A stretch of 64,000 nucleotides of DNA from Roseitranquillus sediminis. Its GTDB lineage: Bacteria > Pseudomonadota > Alphaproteobacteria > Rhodobacterales > Rhodobacteraceae. The position numbers and the translations under genes were made by a program. Below the pieces are notes generated by a model, which was not told the origin of the DNA, searched no databases, and saw only the letters and a program-made list of their open reading frames with translations. This document shows positions 38,256 to 47,634 of this stretch, piece after piece. The stretch lies in contig NZ_JAFFOB010000019.1 in NCBI RefSeq assembly GCF_016918935.1, forward strand, positions 1-64,000, given 5' to 3'. Numbering within the stretch: position 1 is the first letter of the stretch; each line of letters starts with the position of its first letter.

Positions 38256-39377
38256 ATGGAGGGCGACGTGATCAAGACGGACACCGCCGGGCGTATCTGC
38301 TCCGCCCTGCCGCTCTGGGTTCCCAAGGCGGCACGGCATTACCTGGTTCACATCGAGACCGGCAGCTCCATCCGCGAGCTTGCCCGCCGCTCGGGCTGCC
38401 ATGCCTCGACGGTGCTGCGCCAGGTCCGCCGGTTCGAAAGCTTGCGCGACGACCCTCTCGTGGATGAGGCGCTCCGGCGTCTCGGTTCTTCTCATTTCGC
38501 CTCTTCAAGCGAACGATCCACCAGGGGACGCAAGCCCATGACCGCTGCCTTCAATCCGCCACAGACGCCCACCGAAGAGACGATCGACCGCGAGGCCCGC
38601 CGGGTGCTGCGCCGTCTCAACGAGCCGGGCGCCTGCCTCGCCATCGCCAAGGACATGGAAAAGGCGGTGGTCGCTCGCGACTCCGCGGACGGCCGCACCA
38701 TCCGGACGGCTGTGCTTGACCGCGAGATCGCCGAGGCGATGGCGCTGAAGGACTGGATCCGCTGCCACAGCCAAGGCAGGGTGGCCCGCTATCGCATCAC
38801 GCAGGCCGGAAGATCGGCTCTCAAACGACTGATCTCGCAGGATGAAGCCGACAGACACGGCTTCTCCGAGGCGCCGATGGCCTTCGCCGACCAGCACCGC
38901 GACTACGACGACGACAGCAAGAGCCGCCGCGGCATCCGCTACAATGTCAGCGAGAGCCCCCTCACCACGCTCGCCCGCCGCAAGGAGAAGGATGGTTCGC
39001 CCTTCCTGTCGGCCGAGCAGGTCGCGGCGGGCGAGCGGCTGCGCGAAGACTTCGAGCTGGCGCAGCTCGGCCCGCGTGTGACGCAGAATTGGGAAAAGTT
39101 CCTCATTGGCGGCCGCGAGGCATTCGGGCCGCGCAGCGAGACGGGCAACGGTTCACAGAAGGCGCGCGACCGGGTGGCGGCGGCGCTCGCGGACCTCGGG
39201 CCCGGCCTCGGGCACGTCGCCCTGCGCTGCTGCTGCTTTCTCGAGGGGCTGGAGATGACCGAGAAGCGGATGGGCTGGTCCGCACGCTCGGGCAAGATCG
39301 TGCTGCGCATCGCTCTAGAACGGCTCAAGCGGCACTACGACGAACGCGAGGATGGCTGGTCGCCGATGATCGGCTGA
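38256..39377 (+). CDS. DUF6456 helix-turn-helix protein
   Basis: This encodes 373 residues. A homeodomain-like helix-turn-helix near residues 27-62 reads GSSIRELARRSGCHASTVLR, QVRRFE. The C-terminal DUF6456 domain (about 230-373) includes SPLTTLARRK, LGPRVTQNWEKF and the CCCFLEGLEMTEKRMGW segment. It is probably a DNA-binding regulator. The start at MEGDVIKTD is the best fit; an upstream open frame has no similarity. It is separated from the divergent DUF6477 gene by 220 bases that may hold both promoters. Confidence 0.8.
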   Translation: MEGDVIKTDTAGRICSALPLWVPKAARHYLVHIETGSSIRELARRSGCHASTVLRQVRRFESLRDDPLVDEALRRLGSSHFASSSERSTRGRKPMTAAFNPPQTPTEETIDREARRVLRRLNEPGACLAIAKDMEKAVVARDSADGRTIRTAVLDREIAEAMALKDWIRCHSQGRVARYRITQAGRSALKRLISQDEADRHGFSEAPMAFADQHRDYDDDSKSRRGIRYNVSESPLTTLARRKEKDGSPFLSAEQVAAGERLREDFELAQLGPRVTQNWEKFLIGGREAFGPRSETGNGSQKARDRVAAALADLGPGLGHVALRCCCFLEGLEMTEKRMGWSARSGKIVLRIALERLKRHYDEREDGWSPMIG

Positions 39378-39427
39378 CCGCTGGCGGTGCCCGACGAGCA
39401 TAAAGCCGCCATCATGATCCTTGCGCT

Positions 39428-39464
39428 GCGGCGGCGCGGCTTCTCCTCCTGGCCGCGCCGCCGC
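39428..39464. terminator. Bidirectional terminator between DUF6456 and katA
   Basis: A 13-bp perfect GC stem (GCGGCGGCGCGGC at 39428-39440, its complement at 39452-39464) lies between two convergent genes. CTTTCAG follows on the plus side. On the minus side the T-rich stretch precedes rather than follows the stem. Confidence 0.6.
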
Positions 39465-39481
39465 TCTTTCAGAAAAAGACC

Positions 39482-40990
39482 TTACTCGGCAGCCGTCTGG
39501 GCGCTGTGGCTGGTGCTCAGGCTGGCCTCCGCGTCATCGCGGCCCTGCTTCTCCAGCGCCTCGCGCACGCCCGCGCCATAGGCCGGATCGACCTTGTCGA
39601 AGTGCTCGAGCTGACGGTCCACGATGAACTGTGGAACGCCCTGCATCGCACCAGCTATGTTGGAGAAAAGCCGCTTCTTCTGATCATCGTCGAAGAGGTT
39701 GAAGAGCGCGCGCGGCTGGCTGTAGTGGTCGGCCACCCCGCGGAACTCGTACCGGCCGACTTGACCGGAGTATTTGTGCGGCGGCTCCTCCACGGTCGGA
39801 TCCTCGACCGGGCCGTTGAAGCTGTTGGGCTCGTAGTAGGCATCCGGGTTGGTCTTCAGCCCGAATGCCATCTCGCCGCCCTGGTGATAGTGGTGCACCG
39901 GGCACCGCGGCTTGTTCACCGGCAGCACGTCGTAATGCGTGCCGATCCGGTAGCGGTGCGCGTCCGGATACGAGAACAGCCGCCCCTGCAGCATCTTGTC
40001 CGGGCTGAAACCGATCCCCGGCACCACGTTCGACGGGTTGAACGCTGACTGCTCGATCTCGTGGAAGTAGTTCTCTGGGTTCTTGTTCAGCTCCATCGTG
40101 CCGACCTTGATCAGCGGATAATCCCCGTGCGGCCAGACCTTGGTCAGGTCGAACGCGCTCCAGCCGGTCTTCTCCTCGAAAGCCTGCTCCTCGCCTTCGG
40201 GCATGACCTGGATGTACATCGTCCAACTCGGGAAACTGCCCTCCTCGATCATGCCGTAGAGCGCTTCCTGATAGCTCTCGCGCGACTTGGCGATGACTTC
40301 GGCGGCTTCGTCGTTGGTGAAGTGCTTGTGGCCCTGATTGGTCTTGAAGTGGAACTTGACCCAGAACCGCTCGCCCTGGTCGTTCCACAGGCTGAACGTG
40401 TGGCTGCCGTAACCATTCATCCGGCTGGGGTCGGTCGGAATGCCGCGGTCCGACATCAGGATCGTCACCTGGTGCAGCGACTCGGGGCAGAGCGACCAGA
40501 AGTCCCACATCGCGGTGGCCGAGCGCAGGTTGGTGCGCGGGTGCCGCTTCTGCGTGTGGATGAAGTCAGGGAACTTGTAGGGGTCGGCGACGAAGAACAC
40601 CGGCGTGTTGTTCCCGACGAGGTCCCAGTTGCCCTCTTCGGTGTAGAACTTCAGCGCAAAGCCGCGGACGTCGCGCTCGGCATCGGCCGCGCCCTGTTCA
40701 CCGGCCACGGTCGAGAAGCGTGCCAGCATCTCGGTCTGCTTGCCCTTCTCGAACACCTTGGCGCGGCTGTACCTGGTGATGTCCTCGGTCACCGTCAGCG
40801 TGCCGTAGGCGCCCCAGCCCTTGGCGTGGACGACGCGCTCGGGCACGCGCTCGCGGTTCTGGTGGGCCAGTTTTTCGACCAGCTGGTAGTCCTCCAGCAG
40901 GACCGGCCCATTCGGGCCCACGGTCTTGGAGTTCTGGTTGCTGGCGACCGGCGCGCCGGCCGTCGTCGTCAGACGAGGTCTGTCGCTCAT
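39482..40990 (-). CDS. katA: Catalase KatA (clade 3-like, small subunit)
   Basis: This encodes 502 residues with AAGGAGGA before the start. The distal catalytic His is in [12 protein letters not shown], Asn in [12 protein letters not shown], and the proximal heme ligand Tyr in [14 protein letters not shown]. It degrades hydrogen peroxide in the cytoplasm or periplasm (no signal peptide). It is divergent from oxyR with 96 bases between, the usual arrangement for OxyR control. Confidence 0.96.
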   Translation of the reverse strand: MSDRPRLTTTAGAPVASNQNSKTVGPNGPVLLEDYQLVEKLAHQNRERVPERVVHAKGWGAYGTLTVTEDITRYSRAKVFEKGKQTEMLARFSTVAGEQGAADAERDVRGFALKFYTEEGNWDLVGNNTPVFFVADPYKFPDFIHTQKRHPRTNLRSATAMWDFWSLCPESLHQVTILMSDRGIPTDPSRMNGYGSHTFSLWNDQGERFWVKFHFKTNQGHKHFTNDEAAEVIAKSRESYQEALYGMIEEGSFPSWTMYIQVMPEGEEQAFEEKTGWSAFDLTKVWPHGDYPLIKVGTMELNKNPENYFHEIEQSAFNPSNVVPGIGFSPDKMLQGRLFSYPDAHRYRIGTHYDVLPVNKPRCPVHHYHQGGEMAFGLKTNPDAYYEPNSFNGPVEDPTVEEPPHKYSGQVGRYEFRGVADHYSQPRALFNLFDDDQKKRLFSNIAGAMQGVPQFIVDRQLEHFDKVDPAYGAGVREALEKQGRDDAEASLSTSHSAQTAAE

Positions 40991-41086
40991 GGTTGCTTCC
41001 TCCTTGAATGATTCTCGGGCGCAAGATCGTCGATCAGGCCGATAATGTGAAATTGCATTTTCTGCGCCTGCCGATAACCTGTCCCT

Positions 41087-42043
41087 ATGGCGCTCACCCT
41101 CAAGCAGCTGGGATACTTCGTCGCGCTCGCGGAGGAGGGGAGCTTTGGCCGCGCCGCGCAGCGGGTACGGATCAGCCAGCCCGCGCTCTCCGTCCAGGTG
41201 CGCGAGCTCGAGGGCGCGCTAGGCGTCCGCCTCGTCGAGCGCCTGCCGCGCGAGGTGCGCCTCACCCGTGCAGGCCGAGACACGCTGTTGCGCGCCCGCG
41301 CCATCCTCTCGCAGGTCAGTGATCTCGAGCAGGCGACGCGCCGGCAGCATGGCCTCTCGGGCCACCTCACGCTCGGCATCATCCCCACGGCCGCGCCCTA
41401 TATCCTGCCGCCGCTCCTCACCCGGCTGCGAGCGCACGACGTCACCCTCGACATCCGCGTCCGCGAGGCACAGACCGCGTCGCTGATCGAGGCGTTGGGG
41501 CAGGGCAGGCTCGACGCCGCCGTCGTTGCGCTCCCGGTGCCGGAGCGCAACATCGCCGCCATTCCGCTCTTCGAGGACCGCTTCGTCCTCGCAGGCTCCT
41601 CGGCCCGCATCGAGGCGCTTTCCGAAGCGGCGGCGCAACTCCGGCCCTCGCACCTCGCGCCCGACCAGATCCTCCTCCTCGACGAGGGGCACTGTCTCGC
41701 CGACCAGGCGCTCGAGGTCTGCCACCTCGCCCGCCGCGGCCGCATGGATCTCGGCGCCTCGTCGCTCGCCACCCTCTGCGGCCTCGTGGCCGAAGGGCTC
41801 GGCCTGACGCTCCTTCCCGAAACCGCGCTGCCGACCGAGACCGCCGCCGCCCCCGGCCTCGCCGTCCGCCGCTTCTCCCCGCCCGAGCCTGCGCGCACCC
41901 TCGCGCTCGTCCACCGCGCGGGCGCCGGCACCGCGTGGGTCGACGACCTGGCCGCCATGCTCTCCGACGCCGGGCGCGCCGTCCTCGATGAGGCGCGACA
42001 CCTCGCCCCGCCGCCCTTGGACAACGCCCCGCCAACGGGTTAG
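41087..42043 (+). CDS. oxyR: Hydrogen-peroxide-sensing LysR regulator OxyR
   Basis: This encodes 318 residues. The N-terminal winged helix-turn-helix has [20 protein letters not shown]. The effector domain contains [16 protein letters not shown], with Cys203 and Cys212 spaced as the redox pair of E. coli OxyR (199/208). It senses peroxide and activates katA next door. The shared 96-base region contains AT-rich stretches suited to OxyR binding, but I could not define a site. Confidence 0.92.
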   Translation: MALTLKQLGYFVALAEEGSFGRAAQRVRISQPALSVQVRELEGALGVRLVERLPREVRLTRAGRDTLLRARAILSQVSDLEQATRRQHGLSGHLTLGIIPTAAPYILPPLLTRLRAHDVTLDIRVREAQTASLIEALGQGRLDAAVVALPVPERNIAAIPLFEDRFVLAGSSARIEALSEAAAQLRPSHLAPDQILLLDEGHCLADQALEVCHLARRGRMDLGASSLATLCGLVAEGLGLTLLPETALPTETAAAPGLAVRRFSPPEPARTLALVHRAGAGTAWVDDLAAMLSDAGRAVLDEARHLAPPPLDNAPPTG

Positions 42044-42072
42044 ATCACGCCTCAGACCTCCCGGAGACCCCG

Positions 42073-43038
42073 ATGCCCCGCGACCTGACGATCCCCGGCC
42101 AGCGCCACCCTGAAAAGGCCCGCCGCCCCGACAACGCCCAGCCGAAGAAGCCCGACTGGATCCGCGTCAAGGCGCCCAGCTCCCCGGGCTACAAGGCCAC
42201 CCGCGACATCATGCGCGAGCACCGCCTCACCACCGTCTGCGAGGAGGCCGGCTGCCCCAACGTGGGTGAGTGCTGGTCCCAAGGCCACGCCACCATGATG
42301 ATCATGGGCGAGATCTGCACCCGCGGCTGCACCTTCTGCAACGTCGCCACCGGCCGCCCCGACGCGCTCGACGTGTTCGAACCCGGCCGCGTCGCCGACG
42401 CCGTCAAGAAACTCGGCCTCAACCACGTCGTCATCACCTCGGTCGACCGCGACGACGTCGAGGATGGCGGCGCCGAGCACTTCGCCCAGACCATCCGCGC
42501 CGTCCGCCGCCAGGCCCCCGGCACCACGATCGAGATCCTGACGCCCGACTTCCTGCGCTGCGACCCCTCCGTGCTCGAGACCGTCGTCGCCGCCAAGCCC
42601 GACGTCTTCAACCACAACCTCGAGACCGTGCCCGGCCTCTACCCCGAGGTCCGCCCCGGCGCCCGCTACTTCCACTCCCTCCGCCTGCTCCAGCGCGTGA
42701 AGGAGATCGACCCCGCGATGTTCACCAAGTCCGGCATCATGGTGGGCCTGGGCGAGGACCGCCAGTCCGTCCTCCAGGTCATGGACGACATGCGCGCCGC
42801 CGACATCGACTTCCTGACCATCGGCCAGTACCTGCAGCCCACGCCCAAGCACCACCGCGTCGACCGCTTCGTCACCCCCGACGAGTTCGCGTCCTACGAG
42901 CGCGCCGCCTACGGCAAGGGCTTCCTCATGGTCTCGGCGACGCCGCTCACCCGCTCCTCGTACCATGCGGGGGACGATTTCGCGCGGCTGAAGGCGGCGC
43001 GAGAGAGGGCGTTGGAAGCTGGTTTCTCCTTTAGGTAA
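42073..43038 (+). CDS. lipA: Lipoyl synthase
   Basis: This encodes 321 residues. The auxiliary cluster cysteines are in [13 protein letters not shown] and the radical-SAM cluster in [24 protein letters not shown] and the C-terminal [10 protein letters not shown] are typical, with the conserved RSSY serine ligand. It inserts two sulfurs into octanoyl-protein to make lipoate. It lies 30 bases after oxyR in the same direction. Coding DNA here is extremely GC-rich at third positions, a sharp contrast with the next gene. Confidence 0.97.
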   Translation: MPRDLTIPGQRHPEKARRPDNAQPKKPDWIRVKAPSSPGYKATRDIMREHRLTTVCEEAGCPNVGECWSQGHATMMIMGEICTRGCTFCNVATGRPDALDVFEPGRVADAVKKLGLNHVVITSVDRDDVEDGGAEHFAQTIRAVRRQAPGTTIEILTPDFLRCDPSVLETVVAAKPDVFNHNLETVPGLYPEVRPGARYFHSLRLLQRVKEIDPAMFTKSGIMVGLGEDRQSVLQVMDDMRAADIDFLTIGQYLQPTPKHHRVDRFVTPDEFASYERAAYGKGFLMVSATPLTRSSYHAGDDFARLKAARERALEAGFSFR

Positions 43039-43080
43039 ACGGCTTCCCGGAGTCTGCGTTCTTCTGCACTATCTAGCTCA

Positions 43081-44262
43081 ATGCGTATTCGCTATGTCAT
43101 CCCAATAGAAAGGAAAGTGCTACTAGCGGACCATTGGGATATTCCGTTTATGGGCGGAATCTGCCGCGTCGTAGAGAAAAGCGGATATGCCTCAGCCTTA
43201 GAGCTAATATTTTCAAAGCAGCCAGCCGAATACGTCCTGCGAATCAACCAAGGAGCAGGCGCAGGTATCTCCGCAACCATTGTGGATGCAGATCGTCTTC
43301 GGCCGTTCGCTTTGAGGCAGCTACGGCAGGCTGTGGGATTTCTTCAATGCATGTTCGAGATTGATCTAGATTTTGATGAAGTTGAGGTCTTCTATGAAGC
43401 AGAGGGCGATGAGGATCTTGGCGAGGGAGTAATTTCAAAGTTCAAGTACGGCCTCGCGACTCAACCGTTGCCCCTGTCATTTGACCTCCTCGCTCGCTCT
43501 CTTATGGCGGCGGAGCGACACGATGCACCCAGTTTCATCGTTACTCTCACCAGATCCGCTCGGAAGGCTCTTTCGGAGCAACAATATATAAACTCATTCC
43601 GATACTCATTCCTGCTGCTAGAAGCACTTTATGGTGGCGGTAAATTCAAGAAGGAGGCGCTACAGGCTGCGCTGATGGAAAGTGAGGAGTTCGTTCAGCT
43701 AGTCCGCGTTGCGTTGGATACTCGGCTAAGACCTAGGGCGGCGCACACCTCTGACACGGAAGAGCTTTTGAGAAAATCACCGAGCGTTAGCGAGGTGATC
43801 AAGCACCTAGTGGAGAAACGCGGATTCTATTTTCACGGGAACATCAAGCGAAGGGACTCGTGGAAGCCGCACGACCAAAGCGCCGCCGAGAGCTTAGCAC
43901 TATTTTCCATCGATATCATTCAGTCGATTTCATTTAAGGCGGCCGAGGCCATTTTCGATGGAAGCAACGGCGAAAGATACTTTGCAGATGCAGAAAGAGT
44001 AGGAGCTATCTTAATGTATGCTGTTACTTACTGGTACTCAAATCCGGGCGAAGGACTCGAGCGCACTCAGCGAATTAACATCAGGATGCCCGGGACCAAA
44101 GTTGTCCCGGACTCGGCATTTGACGTCGCCAACGAGAGCCTTCGGCTGTTCAGAGAGCGCCATCCGTCCGGGCATCTTCGGAGGATGGCGGCCGTCGTAG
44201 AAGGCTCGAGCGCCATCGTCTTCGAGCTAAATTTTGCGGCCGATATTTTTCGCAACGAGTAA
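43081..44262 (+). CDS. Orphan protein with HEPN-like R-x4-H motif
   Basis: This encodes 393 residues. It is markedly AT-richer and has different codon use from its neighbours, which suggests recent transfer. I recognise no named family. The N-terminal half (1-135) is a mixed alpha/beta region. Residues about 160-290 are helical and contain KRGFYFHG (R247, H252), the R-x4-H pattern of HEPN ribonuclease or ApeA-like domains, preceded by an NSFRYSFLLLEALYG helix as in HEPN folds. HEPN proteins often act in antiviral or toxin systems, but no partner gene is evident: lipA lies upstream and small genes downstream. A ribonuclease role is an inference only. Confidence 0.6.
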   Translation: MRIRYVIPIERKVLLADHWDIPFMGGICRVVEKSGYASALELIFSKQPAEYVLRINQGAGAGISATIVDADRLRPFALRQLRQAVGFLQCMFEIDLDFDEVEVFYEAEGDEDLGEGVISKFKYGLATQPLPLSFDLLARSLMAAERHDAPSFIVTLTRSARKALSEQQYINSFRYSFLLLEALYGGGKFKKEALQAALMESEEFVQLVRVALDTRLRPRAAHTSDTEELLRKSPSVSEVIKHLVEKRGFYFHGNIKRRDSWKPHDQSAAESLALFSIDIIQSISFKAAEAIFDGSNGERYFADAERVGAILMYAVTYWYSNPGEGLERTQRINIRMPGTKVVPDSAFDVANESLRLFRERHPSGHLRRMAAVVEGSSAIVFELNFAADIFRNE

Positions 44263-44372
44263 CGGTTGCAATCGCCAATTTTGGTTATCGTCGAGCTGCG
44301 GCGCTTACTTGCGCAACGTGCCTATGCTGGGTAAGCTCTGCGCATCGGTGTCGGTGAACGAGAGCTTTGCCC

Positions 44373-44549
44373 ATGCCTGACGAGACGGTTGAATCCAAGC
44401 GAGCTGGCAAGGAGAAGGGCGCCAAGGCCAAGGGGGCCGCGCCCGAGACGGCGGCCGCGCCGCTCAAGCCCAAGGACAGCGAGTTGCGGTTCCAGCATGT
44501 GATCCGCAACATGGTCGCCGCCCGGGACGAGGCCAAGGGCCGCCGCTAG
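44373..44549 (+). CDS. Small Lys/Ala-rich protein
   Basis: This encodes 58 residues, MPDETVESKRAGKEKGAKAK and so on, ending LKPKDSELRFQHVIRNMVAA plus a basic tail. The N-terminal half is low-complexity and probably disordered; the second half may form an amphipathic helix. There is no strong ribosome binding site. The antisense strand is also open, so the call is tentative. Confidence 0.4.
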   Translation: MPDETVESKRAGKEKGAKAKGAAPETAAAPLKPKDSELRFQHVIRNMVAARDEAKGRR

Positions 44550-44553
44550 AACC

Positions 44554-44958
44554 TCAGCGCCTCCAGACCTCCCACCACCGCCGCGCCGGGGCCGGGGCCT
44601 CGGCCACCGTCTCCGGCCCCGCGGACTCCTCCGGCGGCCAGGGGAACGACCTGCCGAGCCAGGGGGCGTCCTTGCTGCTGGGGTGGAGGTGGCTCTGCGG
44701 GTCGCGGGCGCGTTCGTAGTGGCCGCCGAAGTGCTCCAGCACCCAGGCGCGGCCGAACGGGCGGCCGGTGGCGGGGTTGATCGGTCCGATCCGCCGCTCG
44801 TCCTGTCCCTCCCAGATCACGCTCAGCGTCTGCATCGAGACCAGCGCCGCCACCTCGCGTCCGTGCGAGGTCAGCACGACGTACTCCTCCGAGCGGCGGA
44901 CGTGGTCGATCCAGCGGGTCAGTTCGGGGCGCAGGTGGGTGACGCTGACGCGGGCCAT
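44554..44958 (-). CDS. Phd/YefM-like antitoxin-fold protein, no toxin partner
   Basis: This encodes 134 residues starting at MARVSVTHLRPELTRWIDHV. The first 55 residues match the Phd/YefM antitoxin fold (EEYVVLTSHGREVAALVSM). Instead of the usual short toxin-binding tail it has about 80 residues with WEGQDERRIGPINPATGRPF and a Pro/Ala-rich end with a WWEVWRR terminus. No Doc/YoeB-like gene is adjacent. It may be a solo regulator. Confidence 0.65.
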   Translation of the reverse strand: MARVSVTHLRPELTRWIDHVRRSEEYVVLTSHGREVAALVSMQTLSVIWEGQDERRIGPINPATGRPFGRAWVLEHFGGHYERARDPQSHLHPSSKDAPWLGRSFPWPPEESAGPETVAEAPAPARRWWEVWRR

Positions 44959-45043
44959 GGCGGTCTCCGGTTCTTGCACGAAGTTGAAAAACCGGGGTCA
45001 GTGTCTTGCACGAAGTTGCAAGATGGGCCTGACGCGGCGCGCG

Positions 45044-45982
45044 CTACTCCGCCGGCGGCAGCGCCTTGACGTAGCTCGCGATGGCCGCCCGATCCGCCTC
45101 CGGCAGCTTCGCCAGCGTCCGCACCACCTCCGCCATCGCCCCGCCCGCCGTGTCGAAATCGGGCGTGAAGCCGGATGTAAAATACTCCACCAAGTCCCCG
45201 TGGGACCACGACAATTCCGCCGGCGTGATGTTCGGCACCCGCCCGTCACCCGCCGGAAATGGCGCCCCCGCCATCCACCTGTCCCGCTCGAACCCACCGA
45301 GCGCGTTCCGCGGCGTATGGCACTCCCCGCAATGCGCCAAGGCCTCCGCCAGATATCGCCCGCGCTCCTCCTCCGCCGAAAGCTCTCCGCCTATAACCCA
45401 ATCATTCTGAACGAAAAGAATTTTCCAGAGTCCCAGATTCCGTCGGATGTTGAACGGAAACCCCACCTCATGCGCCTCGCTCGGCCGATCCGATTCAGGC
45501 AACGTTCTCAGGTAGCTGACGAGGTCAACCACATCCTGCATCTCAGCTTTCCCATAGGAAGCATAAGGAAACGCGGGAAAATAGTGCGATCCCTCAGGCG
45601 ACACGCCCAGCATGATCGCGCTGACCAGCTCCACATCGCTCCACCCGCCGACACCAACCACTTGATGCGGCGAGATGTTCGGCGCGACGAAGGTACCGAA
45701 TGGCGACGGAAACCGCCGCCCTCCGGCCAGCACCGGCGGCCCGTCCTCCTCGGCGTCCTCCGCCGTATGGCACGACGCGCAACCCGCTGCGTTGAATACG
45801 TTTTCCCCGCGCGCAGGGTCGCCCTCCAGCCCCGCCAGCGCCTCTGCGGCCAGCGGCGCAGGCCGGGTCAGCCCCCACCAGAGGACCACCCCCGCCGCGA
45901 CCGCGGCGGAGGTCGAAACTGCCAACAGTCTCAAGCGCTTGCCTGTCAGTCCTCGTCGGGTTCGCGGTAGTCCTCGTGGCAC
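45044..45982 (-). CDS. Diheme c-type cytochrome
   Basis: Up to 312 residues. An N-terminal hydrophobic anchor (LLAVSTSAAVAAGVVLWWG) is followed by two cytochrome c domains, each with CxxCH: GCASCHTAED (about 68) and HCGECHTPRN (about 218), with distal methionine candidates such as AIMLGVSP. It resembles the cytochrome subunits of periplasmic dehydrogenases. The GTG at 45982 overlaps the upstream cytochrome c' gene by 37 bases; a TTG at 45934 is another possible start. It is likely cotranscribed with cytochrome c'. Confidence 0.8.
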   Translation of the reverse strand: MPRGLPRTRRGLTGKRLRLLAVSTSAAVAAGVVLWWGLTRPAPLAAEALAGLEGDPARGENVFNAAGCASCHTAEDAEEDGPPVLAGGRRFPSPFGTFVAPNISPHQVVGVGGWSDVELVSAIMLGVSPEGSHYFPAFPYASYGKAEMQDVVDLVSYLRTLPESDRPSEAHEVGFPFNIRRNLGLWKILFVQNDWVIGGELSAEEERGRYLAEALAHCGECHTPRNALGGFERDRWMAGAPFPAGDGRVPNITPAELSWSHGDLVEYFTSGFTPDFDTAGGAMAEVVRTLAKLPEADRAAIASYVKALPPAE

Positions 45983-46416
45983 CCGCCGCAGGCCTGTCCC
46001 ACATTTCGGAACGCCGCGCCGAACGCCTCAGGCCCTTCACCGGCCGCCGCCTCCAGCGCCTGCGCCGCCTCGACCAGGTTCAGGCGCTTCTGCTCCACAT
46101 CTTCCAAATTTTCCCAGATCGCCGGCAGCGCCCGACTATCCTCCAACTCCTCATTGCTCGAGCCCTCGACCCAGTAAGGTGAGAAATCAACGCTCGCGAG
46201 CGATGCGATGTTGCCGGCGTGCAGCGCGGCCGTCTCGCCGTCGAAAGCGATATCGCCGCGCGCCATGCCACCCAGAGGACCGAGATTGTACGCGAAGAGT
46301 TGCATTTGCCTCTCGCGCATCTCGTGAGCAACGGTCGCCGGATCCTCCGTGTCCTGCGCCAAGGCGGGACCTGTCAGTGCAGCGGCGGCGAGGAACAGGT
46401 AGAAGGCGCGCGTCAT
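45946..46416 (-). CDS. Cytochrome c'
   Basis: This encodes 156 residues with a signal peptide (MTRAFYLFLAAAALTGPALA). It is a four-helix bundle with the heme motif near the C-terminus, GQACGGCHEDYRE, as in all cytochromes c'. RERQMQLFAYNLGPL matches the N-terminal helix around the heme pocket. It is a periplasmic NO- or CO-binding electron carrier. It is first of a two-gene unit with the diheme cytochrome. Confidence 0.88.
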   Translation of the reverse strand: MTRAFYLFLAAAALTGPALAQDTEDPATVAHEMRERQMQLFAYNLGPLGGMARGDIAFDGETAALHAGNIASLASVDFSPYWVEGSSNEELEDSRALPAIWENLEDVEQKRLNLVEAAQALEAAAGEGPEAFGAAFRNVGQACGGCHEDYREPDED

Positions 46417-46508
46417 CGAACTCTCCCATTTTGCATCTTCGCGGGGCGAGCGTAGCCGACCACCGCGATTTACCTATAGGAAATTCGGCACGTAACGCAG
46501 GCGTGACG

Positions 46509-47057
46509 TCAGTCGGCCGAGGTCTCGATGAAGCGCACCTTCCCGATGTAGGGCAGGTTCCGGTTCCGCTGCGCATAGTCAATGCCGTAGCCGACCACGA
46601 ACTCGTCCGGGATCTCGAAGCCGGTCCACGTCGCCTTCACGTCAACCTCGCGCCGCGTAGGCTTGTCCAGAAGCGCAATCGTCTCCAGCCGCCGCGGGCC
46701 CCTCGTGCGGAGCAGTTGCAGCACGTGGTGCAGCGTGTAGCCGGTGTCGACGATGTCCTCGACGACCAGCACGTCGCGGCCGCCGATCTTGCCACGCAGA
46801 TCCTTAAGGATGCGGACCTCGCGACTGCTCTCCATCGACGAGCCGTAGGACGAGGCTTCGAGGAAATCGACCTCAACCGGCAGGTCGAGCTCGCGCACCA
46901 GGTCGGCGATGAAGACGAAGGAGCCCCGCAGCAGGCCCACGACCACAAGCTTGTCGGTGCCTGCAAAGGCAGTCCGGATCTCGCGCGAAAGCTCCTCGAT
47001 CCGCGCCGCGATCGCCTTGGCAGAGATCATTTCGTCGATGACGTAGTCGGTGCGCAT
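46509..47057 (-). CDS. hpt: Hypoxanthine phosphoribosyltransferase
   Basis: This encodes 182 residues starting [12 protein letters not shown]. The PRPP-binding loop is [14 protein letters not shown], the flexible loop contains [10 protein letters not shown], and the C-terminal purine region is [18 protein letters not shown]. It salvages hypoxanthine and guanine in the cytoplasm. The upstream Met (47075) adds only six poorly conserved residues. It is divergent from ratA. Confidence 0.94.
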   Translation of the reverse strand: MRTDYVIDEMISAKAIAARIEELSREIRTAFAGTDKLVVVGLLRGSFVFIADLVRELDLPVEVDFLEASSYGSSMESSREVRILKDLRGKIGGRDVLVVEDIVDTGYTLHHVLQLLRTRGPRRLETIALLDKPTRREVDVKATWTGFEIPDEFVVGYGIDYAQRNRNLPYIGKVRFIETSAD

Positions 47058-47151
47058 CCCGTTCCCTCGTGACACGGGGCCGCTTAGCGCGAGGCGACGC
47101 GGCAGTAAAGCCGGCCCTTGCGGCTGCGTTGGGGGGAACTAAGCTCGCGTC

Positions 47152-47634
47152 ATGCCGACGCATTCAGAGATCCGCCGACTGCCATACACAGCTGACGAGA
47201 TGTACGCTCTCGTCGCCGATGTGGAGAGCTACCCGCAGTTCCTTCCCTGGTGCGCTGCGGCGCGCGTGCGCGACCGGCGCGACGAGGGCGATCATGAGGT
47301 GATGGACGCGGATCTCGTCATCTCGTTCAAGGTCTTTCGCGAGCGCTTCGGCAGCCGCGTCACGCTGTGGCCGGGCGAGAGAAAGATCGACACCGAGTAC
47401 CTCGACGGCCCCTTCCGCTACATGGAAAGCACCTGGCGCTTTCGCGACGCGCCGGAAGGGTGCGAGGTGGACTTCTTCGTGGATTTCGAATTCCGCAACA
47501 GGGTCTTGCAGGGCGTAATAGGAGTCGTCTTTAACGACGCGATGCAGCGGATCGTCCGGGCCTTCGAGCGGCGCGCGGCGGCGCTCTATGGCTCCGGCGG
47601 CGCGAGTGCGGCGAGCAGAAGGTCCAGCGCATAA
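47152..47634 (+). CDS. ratA: RatA/COQ10-type START-domain protein
   Basis: This encodes 160 residues. It has the MPTHSEIRRLPYTADEMYAL start of the family, VESYPQFLPWCAAARV, then FRYMESTWRFRDAP and FFVDFEFRNRVLQGVIG, typical of COQ10-like ubiquinone-binding START proteins. In E. coli the homologue RatA was described as a ribosome-association toxin; in alphaproteobacteria a ubiquinone role is at least as likely. Its 3' end overlaps the cinA gene by 49 bases on the opposite strand. Confidence 0.88.
   Translation: MPTHSEIRRLPYTADEMYALVADVESYPQFLPWCAAARVRDRRDEGDHEVMDADLVISFKVFRERFGSRVTLWPGERKIDTEYLDGPFRYMESTWRFRDAPEGCEVDFFVDFEFRNRVLQGVIGVVFNDAMQRIVRAFERRAAALYGSGGASAASRRSSA

Noticed and set aside
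44285-44536. Antisense frame over the small Lys/Ala-rich gene
   Set aside because: Less protein-like composition and no start signal; kept the plus-strand frame as the tentative gene.
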